DNA of 64,000 nt from an uncultured Rhodocyclaceae bacterium. Lineage in GTDB: Bacteria; Pseudomonadota; Gammaproteobacteria; Burkholderiales; Rhodocyclaceae. This document shows positions 19,678-28,751 of the stretch, piece by piece (the first letter of the stretch is position 1; every line of letters begins with the position of its first letter). The notes beneath the pieces are model-generated. The model did not search any database. It was not told where the DNA came from and saw only the letters and a program-made list of their open reading frames with translations. The position numbers were made by a program, and so were the translations under genes. Where the stretch lies: positions 310,001 to 374,000 of the forward strand of contig CAJQTY010000002.1 of the NCBI GenBank assembly GCA_907163075.1. The letters run 5' to 3'.

Positions 19678-20127
19678 CTAATGAAGCACCTCACCGCCAC
19701 GCTCGCGCTTAGCCATTTTTCTATCTGCAGGGCTACTATGTTCGCCGGGTGACGCCGGTTCTGCCGCAACCCCTTTCAGGTACAGCCATGGCAGCACCGC
19801 CGACATCCGTTGCGAGCGACGTACGAACGGTGGCACCAGCGCCGAGTTGAACTTGACGCCGCGGCCAGAGCGGTCGCGCACCTTCGGTAGTCGTACGTCG
19901 ACCGGACCCACCGCCGTCAGAACCTGACGCTCAGGCAGGTAGCCGTTCCGGACAACCGCGCGTTGTCCGCCCAGTATCTTGACGTTCTCGTAGTCGGCCA
20001 ACAATTCCCGCAACTCGACCTCGATGGCTTTCTGAATCAGTTCCCGCGCGCCGCGCCGGATCAATTCTTCCAGCGACAGTTCCATTTCCGATTGCTCGGC
20101 GCTTTCCTTCTTCGTATCCTTCGTCAT
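19678..20127 (-). pseudogene. IS256-family (mutator) transposase, N-terminal fragment
   Basis: 149 codons. The first 118 or so match the start of IS256-type transposases: a helical, Glu/Leu-rich N-terminus (ELSLEELIRRGARELIQKAI), ELRELLADYENV, then RNGYLPERQVLTAVGPVDV, the basic RLPKVRDRSGRGVKFNSALVPP, and MSAVLPWLYLKGV. After YLKGV the normal continuation into the DDE catalytic domain is lost and replaced by unrelated residues (AAEPASPGEHSSPADRK) to the stop. Full-length relatives have about 400 residues. It cannot be active. Confidence 0.8.
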
Positions 20128-20219
20128 GGCGTGTCCTCCGTGGTTGCTGTCAATCGATCTCGATAATCAATTTTCAGCAGAGGCACGCCTCCTCTTCAAG
20201 TCCTAAATGCCTTTCGCGT

Positions 20220-20244
20220 CATACACCAGTTTCGACTATAGCTC
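20220..20244. repeat. IS256-type terminal inverted repeat (copy 1)
   Basis: 25 bp beginning CATACACCAG and ending TATAGCTC. It matches the inverted complement of 32595-32619 at 24 of 25 positions and 33169-33193 at 22 of 25. It marks the outer end of the truncated element; the exopolysaccharide genes begin immediately to its right. Confidence 0.75.
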
Positions 20245-20284
20245 CTTTTTGTAACTCGAAGATGGGCGTCCCTCAAATACGCAC

Positions 20285-21094
20285 CTAGTGCAGGCTTTTC
20301 AACAACTCCTGCAGGTATAACACGGGTACGGCAAAACTTATCCCTGACGGCTGAGTCAACGTGGACTCCTTGGTACCCTTGACGAACACCATGTTGATGA
20401 TGCCAATTACCTCACCTCTTTCAGTTTCAAAAAGCGGACCGCCGCTATTTCCGGGATAAGCTGTTCCATCCAGTTGATAGATTTCGAAAGTTCCACTTTT
20501 CAAGCGCTTTATCACCTTTTCATTCAGTTGATTGGCCGTCGCGCTGGGCAGGGCAATTGGGGTAATGGATGAAATGATGGCGCGATGGGTTACCGGTGAT
20601 AGTCCTAACACGTTGCCAATTGGAAAACCCGTAAATGCGGCGCTTTCCCCTTCGCGCACTGGTCCTCCAGTTTGTAGCACGAGCGCGGGCAAGGGTGCAC
20701 CTCCAATTCGCAGCAATGCCAAATCATGGGACTTATCATTGGCAACAGTCTTCACCACACGCTGCTGCGGCCCGGCGCGGCTGGATAGCACTTGAATCAC
20801 CAAGGCTTCGCCACTGGCCGAATCGAGTACCTCAGGTACGACGTGAGCATTGGTCGCGACCAGAGTTCCGTCCCCCACCACAAAACCTGTTCCTCGCATG
20901 ACGAATGCAGGACTCCGGGTCTTGGCATAAGTACCGACCACGACAATCGATGGTTTTACTTGTTCAATCAAATCCGGCAACGCCGCCGAAACGGCTCCGG
21001 TCAGTGACAGGAATCCGAACAAAACCAACAGACACGAGAGATTCTTAGCCACTGCCATCCGTATCGAATACAACGAAATCTCCCGAAATATCAT
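20285..21094 (-). CDS. Secreted trypsin-like serine protease (S1C/HtrA-like, no PDZ)
   Basis: 269 residues. After a hydrophobic signal segment (LSCLLVLFGFLSLTGAVSAA) comes a chymotrypsin fold with the catalytic His in TLVATNAHVV, Asp in KSHDLALLRIG and Ser in AYPGNSGGPLFETERGEVIG. No PDZ domain is present, so it is shorter than DegP. ATG 21094 directly abuts the stop of the upstream transglycosylase gene; ATG 21058 would give a more standard signal peptide. Last gene of the exopolysaccharide group. It may process or quality-control exported proteins; substrate unknown. Confidence 0.9.
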   Translation of the reverse strand: MIFREISLYSIRMAVAKNLSCLLVLFGFLSLTGAVSAALPDLIEQVKPSIVVVGTYAKTRSPAFVMRGTGFVVGDGTLVATNAHVVPEVLDSASGEALVIQVLSSRAGPQQRVVKTVANDKSHDLALLRIGGAPLPALVLQTGGPVREGESAAFTGFPIGNVLGLSPVTHRAIISSITPIALPSATANQLNEKVIKRLKSGTFEIYQLDGTAYPGNSGGPLFETERGEVIGIINMVFVKGTKESTLTQPSGISFAVPVLYLQELLKSLH

Positions 21095-22021
21095 CTAAAG
21101 TGCCTTGGCAAGCCGAATACGGGTCAACTCAGGTGACGGGGTCGTCACCCCCGGATCGTAGGGATGTTCATCCCTCTGGAAGACGCTCATTATCCGTTTA
21201 ACGTAACCACGAGTCTCTGCATAGGGTGGAATGCCCTTGTAGCGGTTTACGGCTCCCTCTCCTGCATTGTAGGCTGCGGCTACCAGAGCGACATTGCCCT
21301 CGAAATAGGCCAGCAACCACCGCAAATATGACAATCCGCCGCGTATATTCTGTTCAGGATCAAAGGGCTTCTTGACGTTAAATCGCAGCGAAGTTTCCGG
21401 AATAAGCTGCATCAAGCCCTGAGCATTTTTTGGCGAGACCGCAGATGGCTCAAAATTGGACTCGGCTCGGATAACGGCCATGACAAGTCGCGGGCTGATG
21501 CCGTATTCGGGAGCAAGTTTTCGGACTAGGCCGAATACTTTTCGCTGCGAAGGATGAGCAGTCAGGTAGGCTTCATCAAGTTCAATATCAGACGCTATGG
21601 TTTCCATGCATTTCGGCATCGGAGCGGCCGTCTCGCCGACAAAACGCAACATTTTCTGCGCCTGTACATGCCCTTTCTCAGCCGCCAGTTTGAAGAAATA
21701 GGCGGCCATCTCGTCGCTACGCTCTATACCCCGACCGTTGGCATACATCCAGCCGAGGCTAAACTGCGCTTCGGGGTCACCGTATCGCGCGCCGTCGCAA
21801 TAGAGACTAGCTGCGTGCTTGGGATCTTTCGGGACGCCTTCGCCATGCTCGTAGGCACGCGCTTCGTTCCTCAGAACAACGATGTCGCGTGCGCTCGGAA
21901 CATCGACTGTAGCCTCGGCGCTGAACGGAGAAAAGAAAGCATATGCAAGGAACAGCATCGCGCGCGATGTGCTCCCCTTAAGCTTCTTCTCGTGATTCGA
22001 GTACATGTTCAGATTCCGCAA
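21095..22021 (-). CDS. Lytic murein transglycosylase with Sel1/TPR repeats
   Basis: 308 residues. An N-terminal signal segment (about 20-37, [16 protein letters not shown]) leads into two Sel1-like repeats ([32 protein letters not shown].. and [20 protein letters not shown]). The C-terminal SLT domain (about 170-285) has [16 protein letters not shown] with the catalytic Glu, then [19 protein letters not shown] and [22 protein letters not shown]. It cuts peptidoglycan glycan strands, probably to open the wall for export. It overlaps the epimerase gene by 13 bases and abuts the protease gene, so it is part of the same operon. Confidence 0.92.
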   Translation of the reverse strand: MRNLNMYSNHEKKLKGSTSRAMLFLAYAFFSPFSAEATVDVPSARDIVVLRNEARAYEHGEGVPKDPKHAASLYCDGARYGDPEAQFSLGWMYANGRGIERSDEMAAYFFKLAAEKGHVQAQKMLRFVGETAAPMPKCMETIASDIELDEAYLTAHPSQRKVFGLVRKLAPEYGISPRLVMAVIRAESNFEPSAVSPKNAQGLMQLIPETSLRFNVKKPFDPEQNIRGGLSYLRWLLAYFEGNVALVAAAYNAGEGAVNRYKGIPPYAETRGYVKRIMSVFQRDEHPYDPGVTTPSPELTRIRLAKAL

Positions 22022-23070
22022 AGTGAGGATTTAGTGAACTGAGACACGTACCAGGGCATGGCAATACCAATCCCTTCTTTCAACCTGTGCGTCGGCGCAA
22101 AGCCCAGCAAACGTCTTGCTTTGGCAATATCCGCCTGCGAATGACGAACATCACCAGCGCGAAACGTCCGGTACACCGGTTTGATGTTCCTCAAATCGGG
22201 ATTTGTCTCGGCCAGCACATCGCGCAACATTGAAAACAAACGATTCAGTGATGTACGCTCATTCAGGGCGACGTTGTAGACCTGATTTACGGCACCCTGG
22301 TTTACGGTCGTTGCTGCCAGCAGATTTGCCTGAACAGAGTTGGCCACGAAACAGAAATCGCGACTGGTTTCGCCGTCCCCGTTGATGGATACTTCTTCAC
22401 CGAGTAGCATCGCTCGTGTCCACCGCGGAATTACTGCGGCGTAAGCTCCCTCCGGATCCTGGCGTGTTCCAAACACATTGAAGTAGCGCAGCCCGATTGA
22501 CGAGAAGTCGTAACATCGCGCGAATACTTCTGCGTAAAGTTCGTTAACCAGCTTGGTCACGGCGTATGGCGACAATGGACGCCCGATAGTCTCCTCAACC
22601 TTTGGCAAGTCTGGATGATCGCCATATGTAGAACTTGAAGCGGCATAAACAAAGCGCCTTACTCGGGCATCACGTGCCGCGACCAGCATATTCAGAAAAC
22701 CATCAATATTTGCTGCATTGGTGGTCAACGGGTCGGCCAAAGAGCGAGGAACAGATCCCAGCGCTGCCTGATGCAACACAAAATCAACGTGCTGGCAAGC
22801 CTGCCGGCAAGCATCAGCATCCCGAATATCCGCTTCAACGAATTGAAACTGCCCCCACTGTGCAGGAGAAACCAGAGACTTAACCTCATCCAGGTTTCTA
22901 CGGTGTCCGGTAGAAAAATTATCTAGTCCAACCACACTCTGGTTGAGTTTGAGCAAAGTTTCGATCAGATGCGATCCGATAAAACCAGCGCAACCGGTCA
23001 CCAGCCAGCGCGACGGCTGTGACAGAAGTCGCTGACTGAGTTGTTCGAAGGCGGAACTCACAGACGCCAC
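22009..23070 (-). CDS. UDP-N-acetylglucosamine 4-epimerase-type SDR (WbpP/TviC-like)
   Basis: 353 residues, an extended short-chain dehydrogenase. NAD-binding [20 protein letters not shown] (Rossmann GxxGxxG), [11 protein letters not shown], the Ser and Tyr-x3-Lys catalytic residues in [15 protein letters not shown] and [18 protein letters not shown], and the substrate region [23 protein letters not shown]. This pattern is close to WbpP/TviC, which interconvert the C4 epimers of UDP-GlcNAc and UDP-GlcNAcA. It overlaps the dehydrogenase gene by 13 bases, as tviB/tviC-type pairs do. Together they could supply UDP-GalNAcA for the polysaccharide; exact sugars are inference. Confidence 0.9.
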   Translation of the reverse strand: MASVSSAFEQLSQRLLSQPSRWLVTGCAGFIGSHLIETLLKLNQSVVGLDNFSTGHRRNLDEVKSLVSPAQWGQFQFVEADIRDADACRQACQHVDFVLHQAALGSVPRSLADPLTTNAANIDGFLNMLVAARDARVRRFVYAASSSTYGDHPDLPKVEETIGRPLSPYAVTKLVNELYAEVFARCYDFSSIGLRYFNVFGTRQDPEGAYAAVIPRWTRAMLLGEEVSINGDGETSRDFCFVANSVQANLLAATTVNQGAVNQVYNVALNERTSLNRLFSMLRDVLAETNPDLRNIKPVYRTFRAGDVRHSQADIAKARRLLGFAPTHRLKEGIGIAMPWYVSQFTKSSLCGI

Positions 23071-24338
23071 ACCGTGACTCCTTGGGCAAGCAGTTGATTC
23101 TCATCAAACATGCTCTTCACGTCAGTCATCACTCCACCTTTCTGCAATTTACCAAGATAGTCTGACAATGGCCTATTCTTGAATTCCGTGTGAGCAACAG
23201 CGCCGACTATGGCCGCTGCCACTGGCAAATCTTCCCATGCTGTCAATTCCACACCATATTCGTGGAGAGCTTCATCAACATCTGCCACCGGTTCATGAAC
23301 GATCACCCGTGCTCCGTATGATTGCAACTCTCGAATCACGTCAATAACGCGAGAATTTCGCAGATCCGGGCAATCTTCCTTGAACGTCAGCCCAAGAATA
23401 ATAATTGGTGCATCCTTAACCTGCCACCCATTGCACACCAGCTTTTTGACCGTCTGTTCGGCAATAAATTTCCCCATGCCGTCATTGATGCGCCGACCGG
23501 CCAGAATAACTTCGGGGTGGTAGCCAAGCATTTCTGCCTTGTGCGTCAGGTAGTAGGGATCGACGCCAATGCAGTGTCCGCCGACAAGCCCTGGACGGAA
23601 GGGCAGAAAATTCCACTTACTGCCGGCCGCCTTAAGCACTTCCAGCGTGTCGATACCGATACGGTCAAAAATAATCGCCAATTCGTTCATCAAGGCGATG
23701 TTCAGGTCGCGCTGGGTATTCTCGATAACCTTAGCCGCTTCCGCCACCTTGATGCTGGAAGCCGGGTAGACCCCTGCCGTAATAACGCTTGCGTACATAT
23801 TCTTGACGCGCTCGAGTGTTGCCGGGGTATCTCCCGACACTACCTTAACGATTTTTGTCAAGGTACGCTCTTTGTCGCCGGGATTGATCCGTTCTGGAGA
23901 ATAGCCGACGAAGAAATCCTGCTTCCACTTCATCCCGGAGTACTTTTCGATGATCGGGATGCAAATCTCCTCGGTCGCGCCGGGATAGACCGTCGATTCA
24001 AAAACAACAGTGGCGCCATGCTTAAGGTTTCTACCAACTGACTCCGACGAGCCAATCAACGGCCGAAAATCGGGCTGATGGGCCTCATCAACAGGTGTTG
24101 GGACAGCAACGATGATGAAATCAGCTTCGGACAGTGTCACCGGATCGCTACTCACCTCCAGATAAGTCGCCAACTTCAGATCCTCGCTGCTAACTTCCCC
24201 CGTCGGGTCAACGTATTTTTTGTACTGCGCAATTTTATTTACCGATAGATCGAAACCGATAGTGCGGCCTTTTTTTCCAAACTCGACAGCTAGCGGCAAA
24301 CCGACATAGCCCAATCCAACAACGGCAACGATAGTCAT
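23058..24338 (-). CDS. tviB: UDP-N-acetyl-sugar 6-dehydrogenase (WbpO/TviB-like)
   Basis: 426 residues of the UDP-glucose/GDP-mannose dehydrogenase family. N-terminal Rossmann motif [21 protein letters not shown], catalytic region [21 protein letters not shown] with the active-site Cys and a conserved Lys in ERVKNMYAS, and the C-terminal domain [23 protein letters not shown]. It oxidises C6 of a UDP-N-acetylhexosamine to the uronic acid with two NAD+. First of a four-gene overlapping or abutting block (dehydrogenase, epimerase, transglycosylase, protease). About 240 bases with no recognised gene separate it from prsT. Confidence 0.9.
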   Translation of the reverse strand: MTIVAVVGLGYVGLPLAVEFGKKGRTIGFDLSVNKIAQYKKYVDPTGEVSSEDLKLATYLEVSSDPVTLSEADFIIVAVPTPVDEAHQPDFRPLIGSSESVGRNLKHGATVVFESTVYPGATEEICIPIIEKYSGMKWKQDFFVGYSPERINPGDKERTLTKIVKVVSGDTPATLERVKNMYASVITAGVYPASSIKVAEAAKVIENTQRDLNIALMNELAIIFDRIGIDTLEVLKAAGSKWNFLPFRPGLVGGHCIGVDPYYLTHKAEMLGYHPEVILAGRRINDGMGKFIAEQTVKKLVCNGWQVKDAPIIILGLTFKEDCPDLRNSRVIDVIRELQSYGARVIVHEPVADVDEALHEYGVELTAWEDLPVAAAIVGAVAHTEFKNRPLSDYLGKLQKGGVMTDVKSMFDENQLLAQGVTVWRL

Positions 24339-24577
24339 GAGTTCCTCAACCCTTGTAAAAATTCAACATTCAAAATAAAGCACCGAAACATCGTCTGAAC
24401 CAACTCACAGAAAGTATAAGAAAAGTAGTCGACACGCTTAACATCCGGGATGCCACATATCCATTGGGGTTCCGGGATACATCCTGATGTAAGGTTGGCT
24501 TGAAGCATTCTCCATGTCACTTCAACACGTTCTCCTAATACGCATCCACCACTAAATCTACTTCTCCAAAATATCTA

Positions 24578-27352
24578 TCAAAGACCTTTCAACAACTTGG
24601 TGACCTCGGCCTGTTCGGGGAACTTTTCGCCAACTTTGGCCAGTTCATCCAGTTCTGTTTTCGCCTCACTCTTCTTCCCAGCCTTGAGCAGGGCTTTAGC
24701 GTAGTTGAAGCGAATTTCAGCATTTTTTGGTGCGAGGCTGATAGCTTTCTGCAGTAACTCGAGACCACGCGCCGTTTCACCTTTATCGACCAGCAACACA
24801 CCGAGCGTATCCATCAAGGCGGGCTGATCCGGCGCCAAACTGTTCGCCTTTTCAGCATATTCCACGGCCTTCGGATCCTTGCTTTGAGCGGAAGACCAAG
24901 CCAAGTTATTCAGCATCGACGGATTATTCGGCTGTTCCTCGGCCAGAACCCGATAGTGCTTACTCGCCGAAACATAATCCTTACGAGCTGTCGCCGATTC
25001 GGCCAGATAAAGACGGAATTGTAAATCCTTGGCATGTTCCTTCAACCAACTATCGGCAAACTTGTCGGCTTCACCGGCACTACCGCCAGCCATCAATACG
25101 GCGTGCAACTTGACCGCCAACTCGCTCGCGCCGCTTTGCTTAATCCCGGTGCGGTAAACACTCGCCGCATCGCCCCAGGATTTCCTCAATGCATGAACAT
25201 CGCCCTCAAGAACATAGCCAACGGCCTGCTTGGGGCGCTGTTTCTGTACCTGTCTCGCGGTAGCAAGCGCCTCGGCGGTGCGTCCAGCGTCCATATCCAG
25301 CATAATGATTCCACGTTGCGCTTCGATCGAATCCGCCTTAACCGAAAGAGCCTTGTGCAAACTCTGCAGGGCAGCATCTTTGTTCTTGGCCGCTAGCTGA
25401 ATTTCAGCCATGCGCAAATACGGCTGTGGCGAACTGGGCGTCAAGCTCGCCAGTTTTCCGTAGGTCGCCAGCGCCTGATTGAATTCCTCAGCCGCCTGCT
25501 GGGCACGACCGAGTACATCCAGAACCTCTGGGCGATTGGGCAAAACTCCGAGCGCATCCTGCGCAGCGGAGAGCGCCTTTCTATTTTCCTTGGCACCGAG
25601 GTAAAGCCCTACGAGTGCAAGTCGTGGAGCTGCCTCAGCAGGATTTGCAGCAATCGCCTTGTTGATCAGCTCTGCCACTTCATCCGTCTTTCCGCCTGTT
25701 TTGGCCCGTAACTCGGCCAATGCAAGCAAAGCTTGAAAGCTTTTTGGATCCTTGGCTACGACACGCTCAAAGCGCTTCTTTGCCTCCTCAGGCTTTTTTT
25801 CAACCAGATCCAGATTGGCCAGGCTCGCCGCCGCTGGGAAGTAGGCCGGATTCATGGCCAGGGCTTGTTCAAAACTCTTGCGCGCACCCGCCACGTCTCC
25901 CTTGCCAAGCAACGCAGTACCGCGCAAACTTTGCACCAGAGGATTCTCCGGCTGCTTCTTTTCAAGTCCAGCAATAGACTTGATCGCCTGATCAAATTTG
26001 CGCGTTCTAAGCTGGGAAGCGATCAAAACCAAGTCCGCCTTGATACCCGAATCAATTGCCGCAATTTCTTCCAATTCGCGGTAAGCGGTATCGGTTTCAT
26101 TCTTTAACAGATGCGAAAGCGCTAAAGAGGTACGTTTACTGGTGTTGGTGGGGTCAAGAGCAGCAGCCTTTGCAAAGTAAACTCCTGCCTGTTCAGCATT
26201 TCCGTTCTGCATGAACACCTCGCCAGCCAACGCCAGCATATTCGAATTGTTCTCAATCTTGTCCAGAACAGGCTGCAGGGTAGAAAGTGCTTTCGCCGGC
26301 TGGTTGCTACGCAAATAGCTGGCGATCAATATACGGCGAGCCAACCCGAGCTCTGGCATCTTCGGCAGTACTTTAAGCAGGTAAGTCTCAGCAATCGAAT
26401 ACGCGTTTAATTCATATTCGATAGCGCCAGCCAGTTGAAGTCCGAGCGTGCTGTCCGGGACAAGCTTGAGGTGCTGCTGAATGGCTTCCTGAGCCGCTTT
26501 GAAGTTTTTTTGCCGGTAGGCCAGTTGCGCCTGCAAATAGCTAGTCTGCGGATGTTGCGGCGCAACTTTTTTCATCGCCTCAAGTTGCTTGCCCGCGTCG
26601 TCGAGATTTCCCTCATCCAAAAAGCGCGAAATTAGCGATGAGTGCGCTGGCAGATGGTCGGGCTTGATTTCCAATACCTTGCGATACGCTTCTGACGGCC
26701 CTTTACCCTCGCCTTGGACATACAGAATATCCCCCTTGAGTTGCCACGCGTCGTAGAGTTTTGGTGATTTTTCAACAACCGAGGCAATCAAAGCCAAGGC
26801 CCCGGGAAAATCGCGATTCCCAGCCTTAATTCGTGCCTGCCCGATCATCGCCGGACCATAGTCGGGCAAAACTGCAATAGCCGCTTCGAAAGCGGTCTGT
26901 GCTGCCTCCATTTTGCCCGTCATCAAGTACGCCTGCCCTAGCGTTGTTTGAAAATCGGCCTTGCTTTCCGGCGACGTTAGTTGAACTTGCGCTAGATCAT
27001 CGATAATTTTTTTCGGTTGCCTCAGCATTATCAAGGCACGCGCCAATGCTGGAGTCAACTGATCAGCCGAATATTTTAGTTCATTTGCCTTGCGAAACTC
27101 GACTTCCGCCGCCGCCGGGTCCCCGCCGTCGAGCAGCGCCTTACCCAGTAGAAACCGAGCCTCTGCCAAATTCGGGCTATTCTGAAGGGCATTTTTCAAC
27201 TGAATCACCGCCGCCTTGCTGTCGTTCTTGGCAAGATAATCCTTGGCTGAAACCAGCATGGCCTCAGGGGTTTCCCCTCCGCAACCAAACAGAATCAAGG
27301 TGGCCAGAAAGGCTGAGATGGCAGTCTTGCTCATAGATTTACGAGTAGTCAT
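24578..27352 (-). CDS. prsT: PEP-CTERM system TPR-repeat lipoprotein PrsT
   Basis: 924 residues. The N-terminus is a lipoprotein signal (FLATLILFGCGG, Cys at about residue 24). The rest is a run of about 20 tetratricopeptide repeats (for example NDSKAAVIQLKNALQNSPNLAEARFLLGKALL, repeating every 34 residues) to the C-terminus. Length, lipobox and place next to PrsR and PrsK match the PrsT family of exosortase/PEP-CTERM loci. It probably sits on the periplasmic face of the outer membrane as a scaffold for polysaccharide or protein export. Codon use and spacing suggest its own promoter or read-through from prsR, 40 bases upstream. Confidence 0.92.
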   Translation of the reverse strand: MTTRKSMSKTAISAFLATLILFGCGGETPEAMLVSAKDYLAKNDSKAAVIQLKNALQNSPNLAEARFLLGKALLDGGDPAAAEVEFRKANELKYSADQLTPALARALIMLRQPKKIIDDLAQVQLTSPESKADFQTTLGQAYLMTGKMEAAQTAFEAAIAVLPDYGPAMIGQARIKAGNRDFPGALALIASVVEKSPKLYDAWQLKGDILYVQGEGKGPSEAYRKVLEIKPDHLPAHSSLISRFLDEGNLDDAGKQLEAMKKVAPQHPQTSYLQAQLAYRQKNFKAAQEAIQQHLKLVPDSTLGLQLAGAIEYELNAYSIAETYLLKVLPKMPELGLARRILIASYLRSNQPAKALSTLQPVLDKIENNSNMLALAGEVFMQNGNAEQAGVYFAKAAALDPTNTSKRTSLALSHLLKNETDTAYRELEEIAAIDSGIKADLVLIASQLRTRKFDQAIKSIAGLEKKQPENPLVQSLRGTALLGKGDVAGARKSFEQALAMNPAYFPAAASLANLDLVEKKPEEAKKRFERVVAKDPKSFQALLALAELRAKTGGKTDEVAELINKAIAANPAEAAPRLALVGLYLGAKENRKALSAAQDALGVLPNRPEVLDVLGRAQQAAEEFNQALATYGKLASLTPSSPQPYLRMAEIQLAAKNKDAALQSLHKALSVKADSIEAQRGIIMLDMDAGRTAEALATARQVQKQRPKQAVGYVLEGDVHALRKSWGDAASVYRTGIKQSGASELAVKLHAVLMAGGSAGEADKFADSWLKEHAKDLQFRLYLAESATARKDYVSASKHYRVLAEEQPNNPSMLNNLAWSSAQSKDPKAVEYAEKANSLAPDQPALMDTLGVLLVDKGETARGLELLQKAISLAPKNAEIRFNYAKALLKAGKKSEAKTELDELAKVGEKFPEQAEVTKLLKGL

Positions 27353-27392
27353 ATAGGCCCATAAAGGTGGATAGCGTTGATCGATCTCTGAT

Positions 27393-28751
27393 TTATTTCA
27401 GTCCGAACCGGTGCATTAGATCGTATAACGTCGGTCTGCTGACTCCAAGCATTTCAGCAGCCTTGAGTACATTTCCGTCAGCGCGTCCCAAGGCGGTTAT
27501 GATGACGCGTTTTTCAGCATCGTCACGAACCTGACGTAAATCCAGTCTTGCCTCCTGCTCGTTTTGCTCTTGATCAAGACCAATGTCCTCAATAGTAATC
27601 TGATTGCCATCGGCCATGATTACCGCGCGCTTGATACAGTTCTCAAGTTCGCGGACATTGCCCGGCCAAGGGTAAGACTCGATCGCCCGTAAGGCATCTT
27701 CGCGCAGTGACATGGCCCCCCGGTTCTGCTCAGCGGCGAACCGGCGAACAAAAGCATGTGCCAATAGTGCAGTATCGCCGTGACGAGCCCTTAAAGGCGG
27801 AATATTAACGACAATTTCTGCCAGACGATAATACAGATCTTCACGGAAACGCCCTTCACTGATCAGAACCTTTAGATCCTGATGCGTTGCGCAGACAATA
27901 CGTACGTCAATCGGAATTTCTTGTCGTCCGCCAATACGCTCAATTACTCGCTCCTGCAGGAAGCGCAAGAGTTTCGCTTGCAAGGAATGAGGCAAATCGC
28001 CAATTTCGTCGAGCATCAAAGTCCCGCGATTAGCCGTCTCGATCTTACCTGGCGTTGTTTTTGCCGCGCCGGTGAAGGCACCTTTTTCATAGCCGAACAG
28101 TTCACTTTCTAGGAGGTTATCCGGAATCGCAGCGCAGTTGATCGCCACAAAGCGTTCGCCGCGCCTTGTAGACGCGGCATGTACCCCACGCGCAATCAAC
28201 TCTTTTCCGGTTCCACTTTCTCCAAGAACCAGGACAGTCGCATCACTTACAGCGACTTTTTCAACGGTTCGACATACCCGCAAGACCTCTGGATCGCGGG
28301 AAATCAGCCCAGACAGCACATCCGGCTGTTGCATCATCTGCAAGCGGCTGTTTTCCTGCTGAAGGTCATAAAGGCGATAGGCGCGTTCAATCGTCAGCCC
28401 GAGCATTTCAATTTCAAACGGTTTTGCGAAGAAATCGTAAGCACCTAGACCAACCGCACGCAACGCGTTGGCGCGGTCATTTTGACCGGTCAAGACTATA
28501 ACTTTGGTTTCAGGCGCAATCGAAAGAATTTGCTCGAGCAGCATGAACCCCTCCGAAACAGAGTCGGCATCTGGCGGCAAACCGAGATCCATGGTAACTA
28601 CCGGCGGCATGTGACGGCGTACTTGCACAAGCGCGCTCTCACGATCACTTGCCGTCAGCGTTTCATATTGGTCAAAAGCCCAGCGAATCTGCTTCTGAAG
28701 CGCTGGATCATCCTCAACAATCAAGAGCGGAGGCAATTTCTCTGAGCTCAT
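27393..28751 (-). CDS. prsR: Sigma54-dependent response regulator PrsR
   Basis: 452 residues, NtrC type. Receiver domain about 10-125 with phospho-acceptor Asp in VTMDLGLPPD and the Thr/Lys switch residues (VIVLTG, FFAKPFE). AAA+ domain about 150-385 with Walker A GESGTGKE, the sigma54-contacting loop GAFTGA, and Walker B LMLDEIGDLP. A C-terminal Fis-type helix-turn-helix ends ADGNVLKAAEMLGVSRPTLYDLMHRFGLK. This is the PEP-CTERM-box response regulator family. Its partner is PrsK; the genes overlap by four bases. It should activate sigma54 promoters of the polysaccharide and PEP-CTERM genes. Confidence 0.95.
   Translation of the reverse strand: MSSEKLPPLLIVEDDPALQKQIRWAFDQYETLTASDRESALVQVRRHMPPVVTMDLGLPPDADSVSEGFMLLEQILSIAPETKVIVLTGQNDRANALRAVGLGAYDFFAKPFEIEMLGLTIERAYRLYDLQQENSRLQMMQQPDVLSGLISRDPEVLRVCRTVEKVAVSDATVLVLGESGTGKELIARGVHAASTRRGERFVAINCAAIPDNLLESELFGYEKGAFTGAAKTTPGKIETANRGTLMLDEIGDLPHSLQAKLLRFLQERVIERIGGRQEIPIDVRIVCATHQDLKVLISEGRFREDLYYRLAEIVVNIPPLRARHGDTALLAHAFVRRFAAEQNRGAMSLREDALRAIESYPWPGNVRELENCIKRAVIMADGNQITIEDIGLDQEQNEQEARLDLRQVRDDAEKRVIITALGRADGNVLKAAEMLGVSRPTLYDLMHRFGLK

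Larger units (their letters stand above)
19678..20244 (-). mobile_element. Truncated IS256-family insertion sequence
   Basis: Contains the N-terminal part of an IS256-type transposase reading leftwards and, at 20220-20244, the 25-bp terminal inverted repeat of the element, whose outer end (..TAGCTC) faces right. No matching left end is present: the element is cut within the transposase gene, close to the fumarase terminator. The same terminal repeat bounds the 599-bp element at 32595-33193 (one to three mismatches), which ties the two together. Confidence 0.75.

Noticed and set aside
24335-24520. 61-codon minus-strand frame between tviB-like gene and prsT
   Set aside because: Overlaps the tviB start, no family resemblance and no ribosome site; treated as non-coding spacer.
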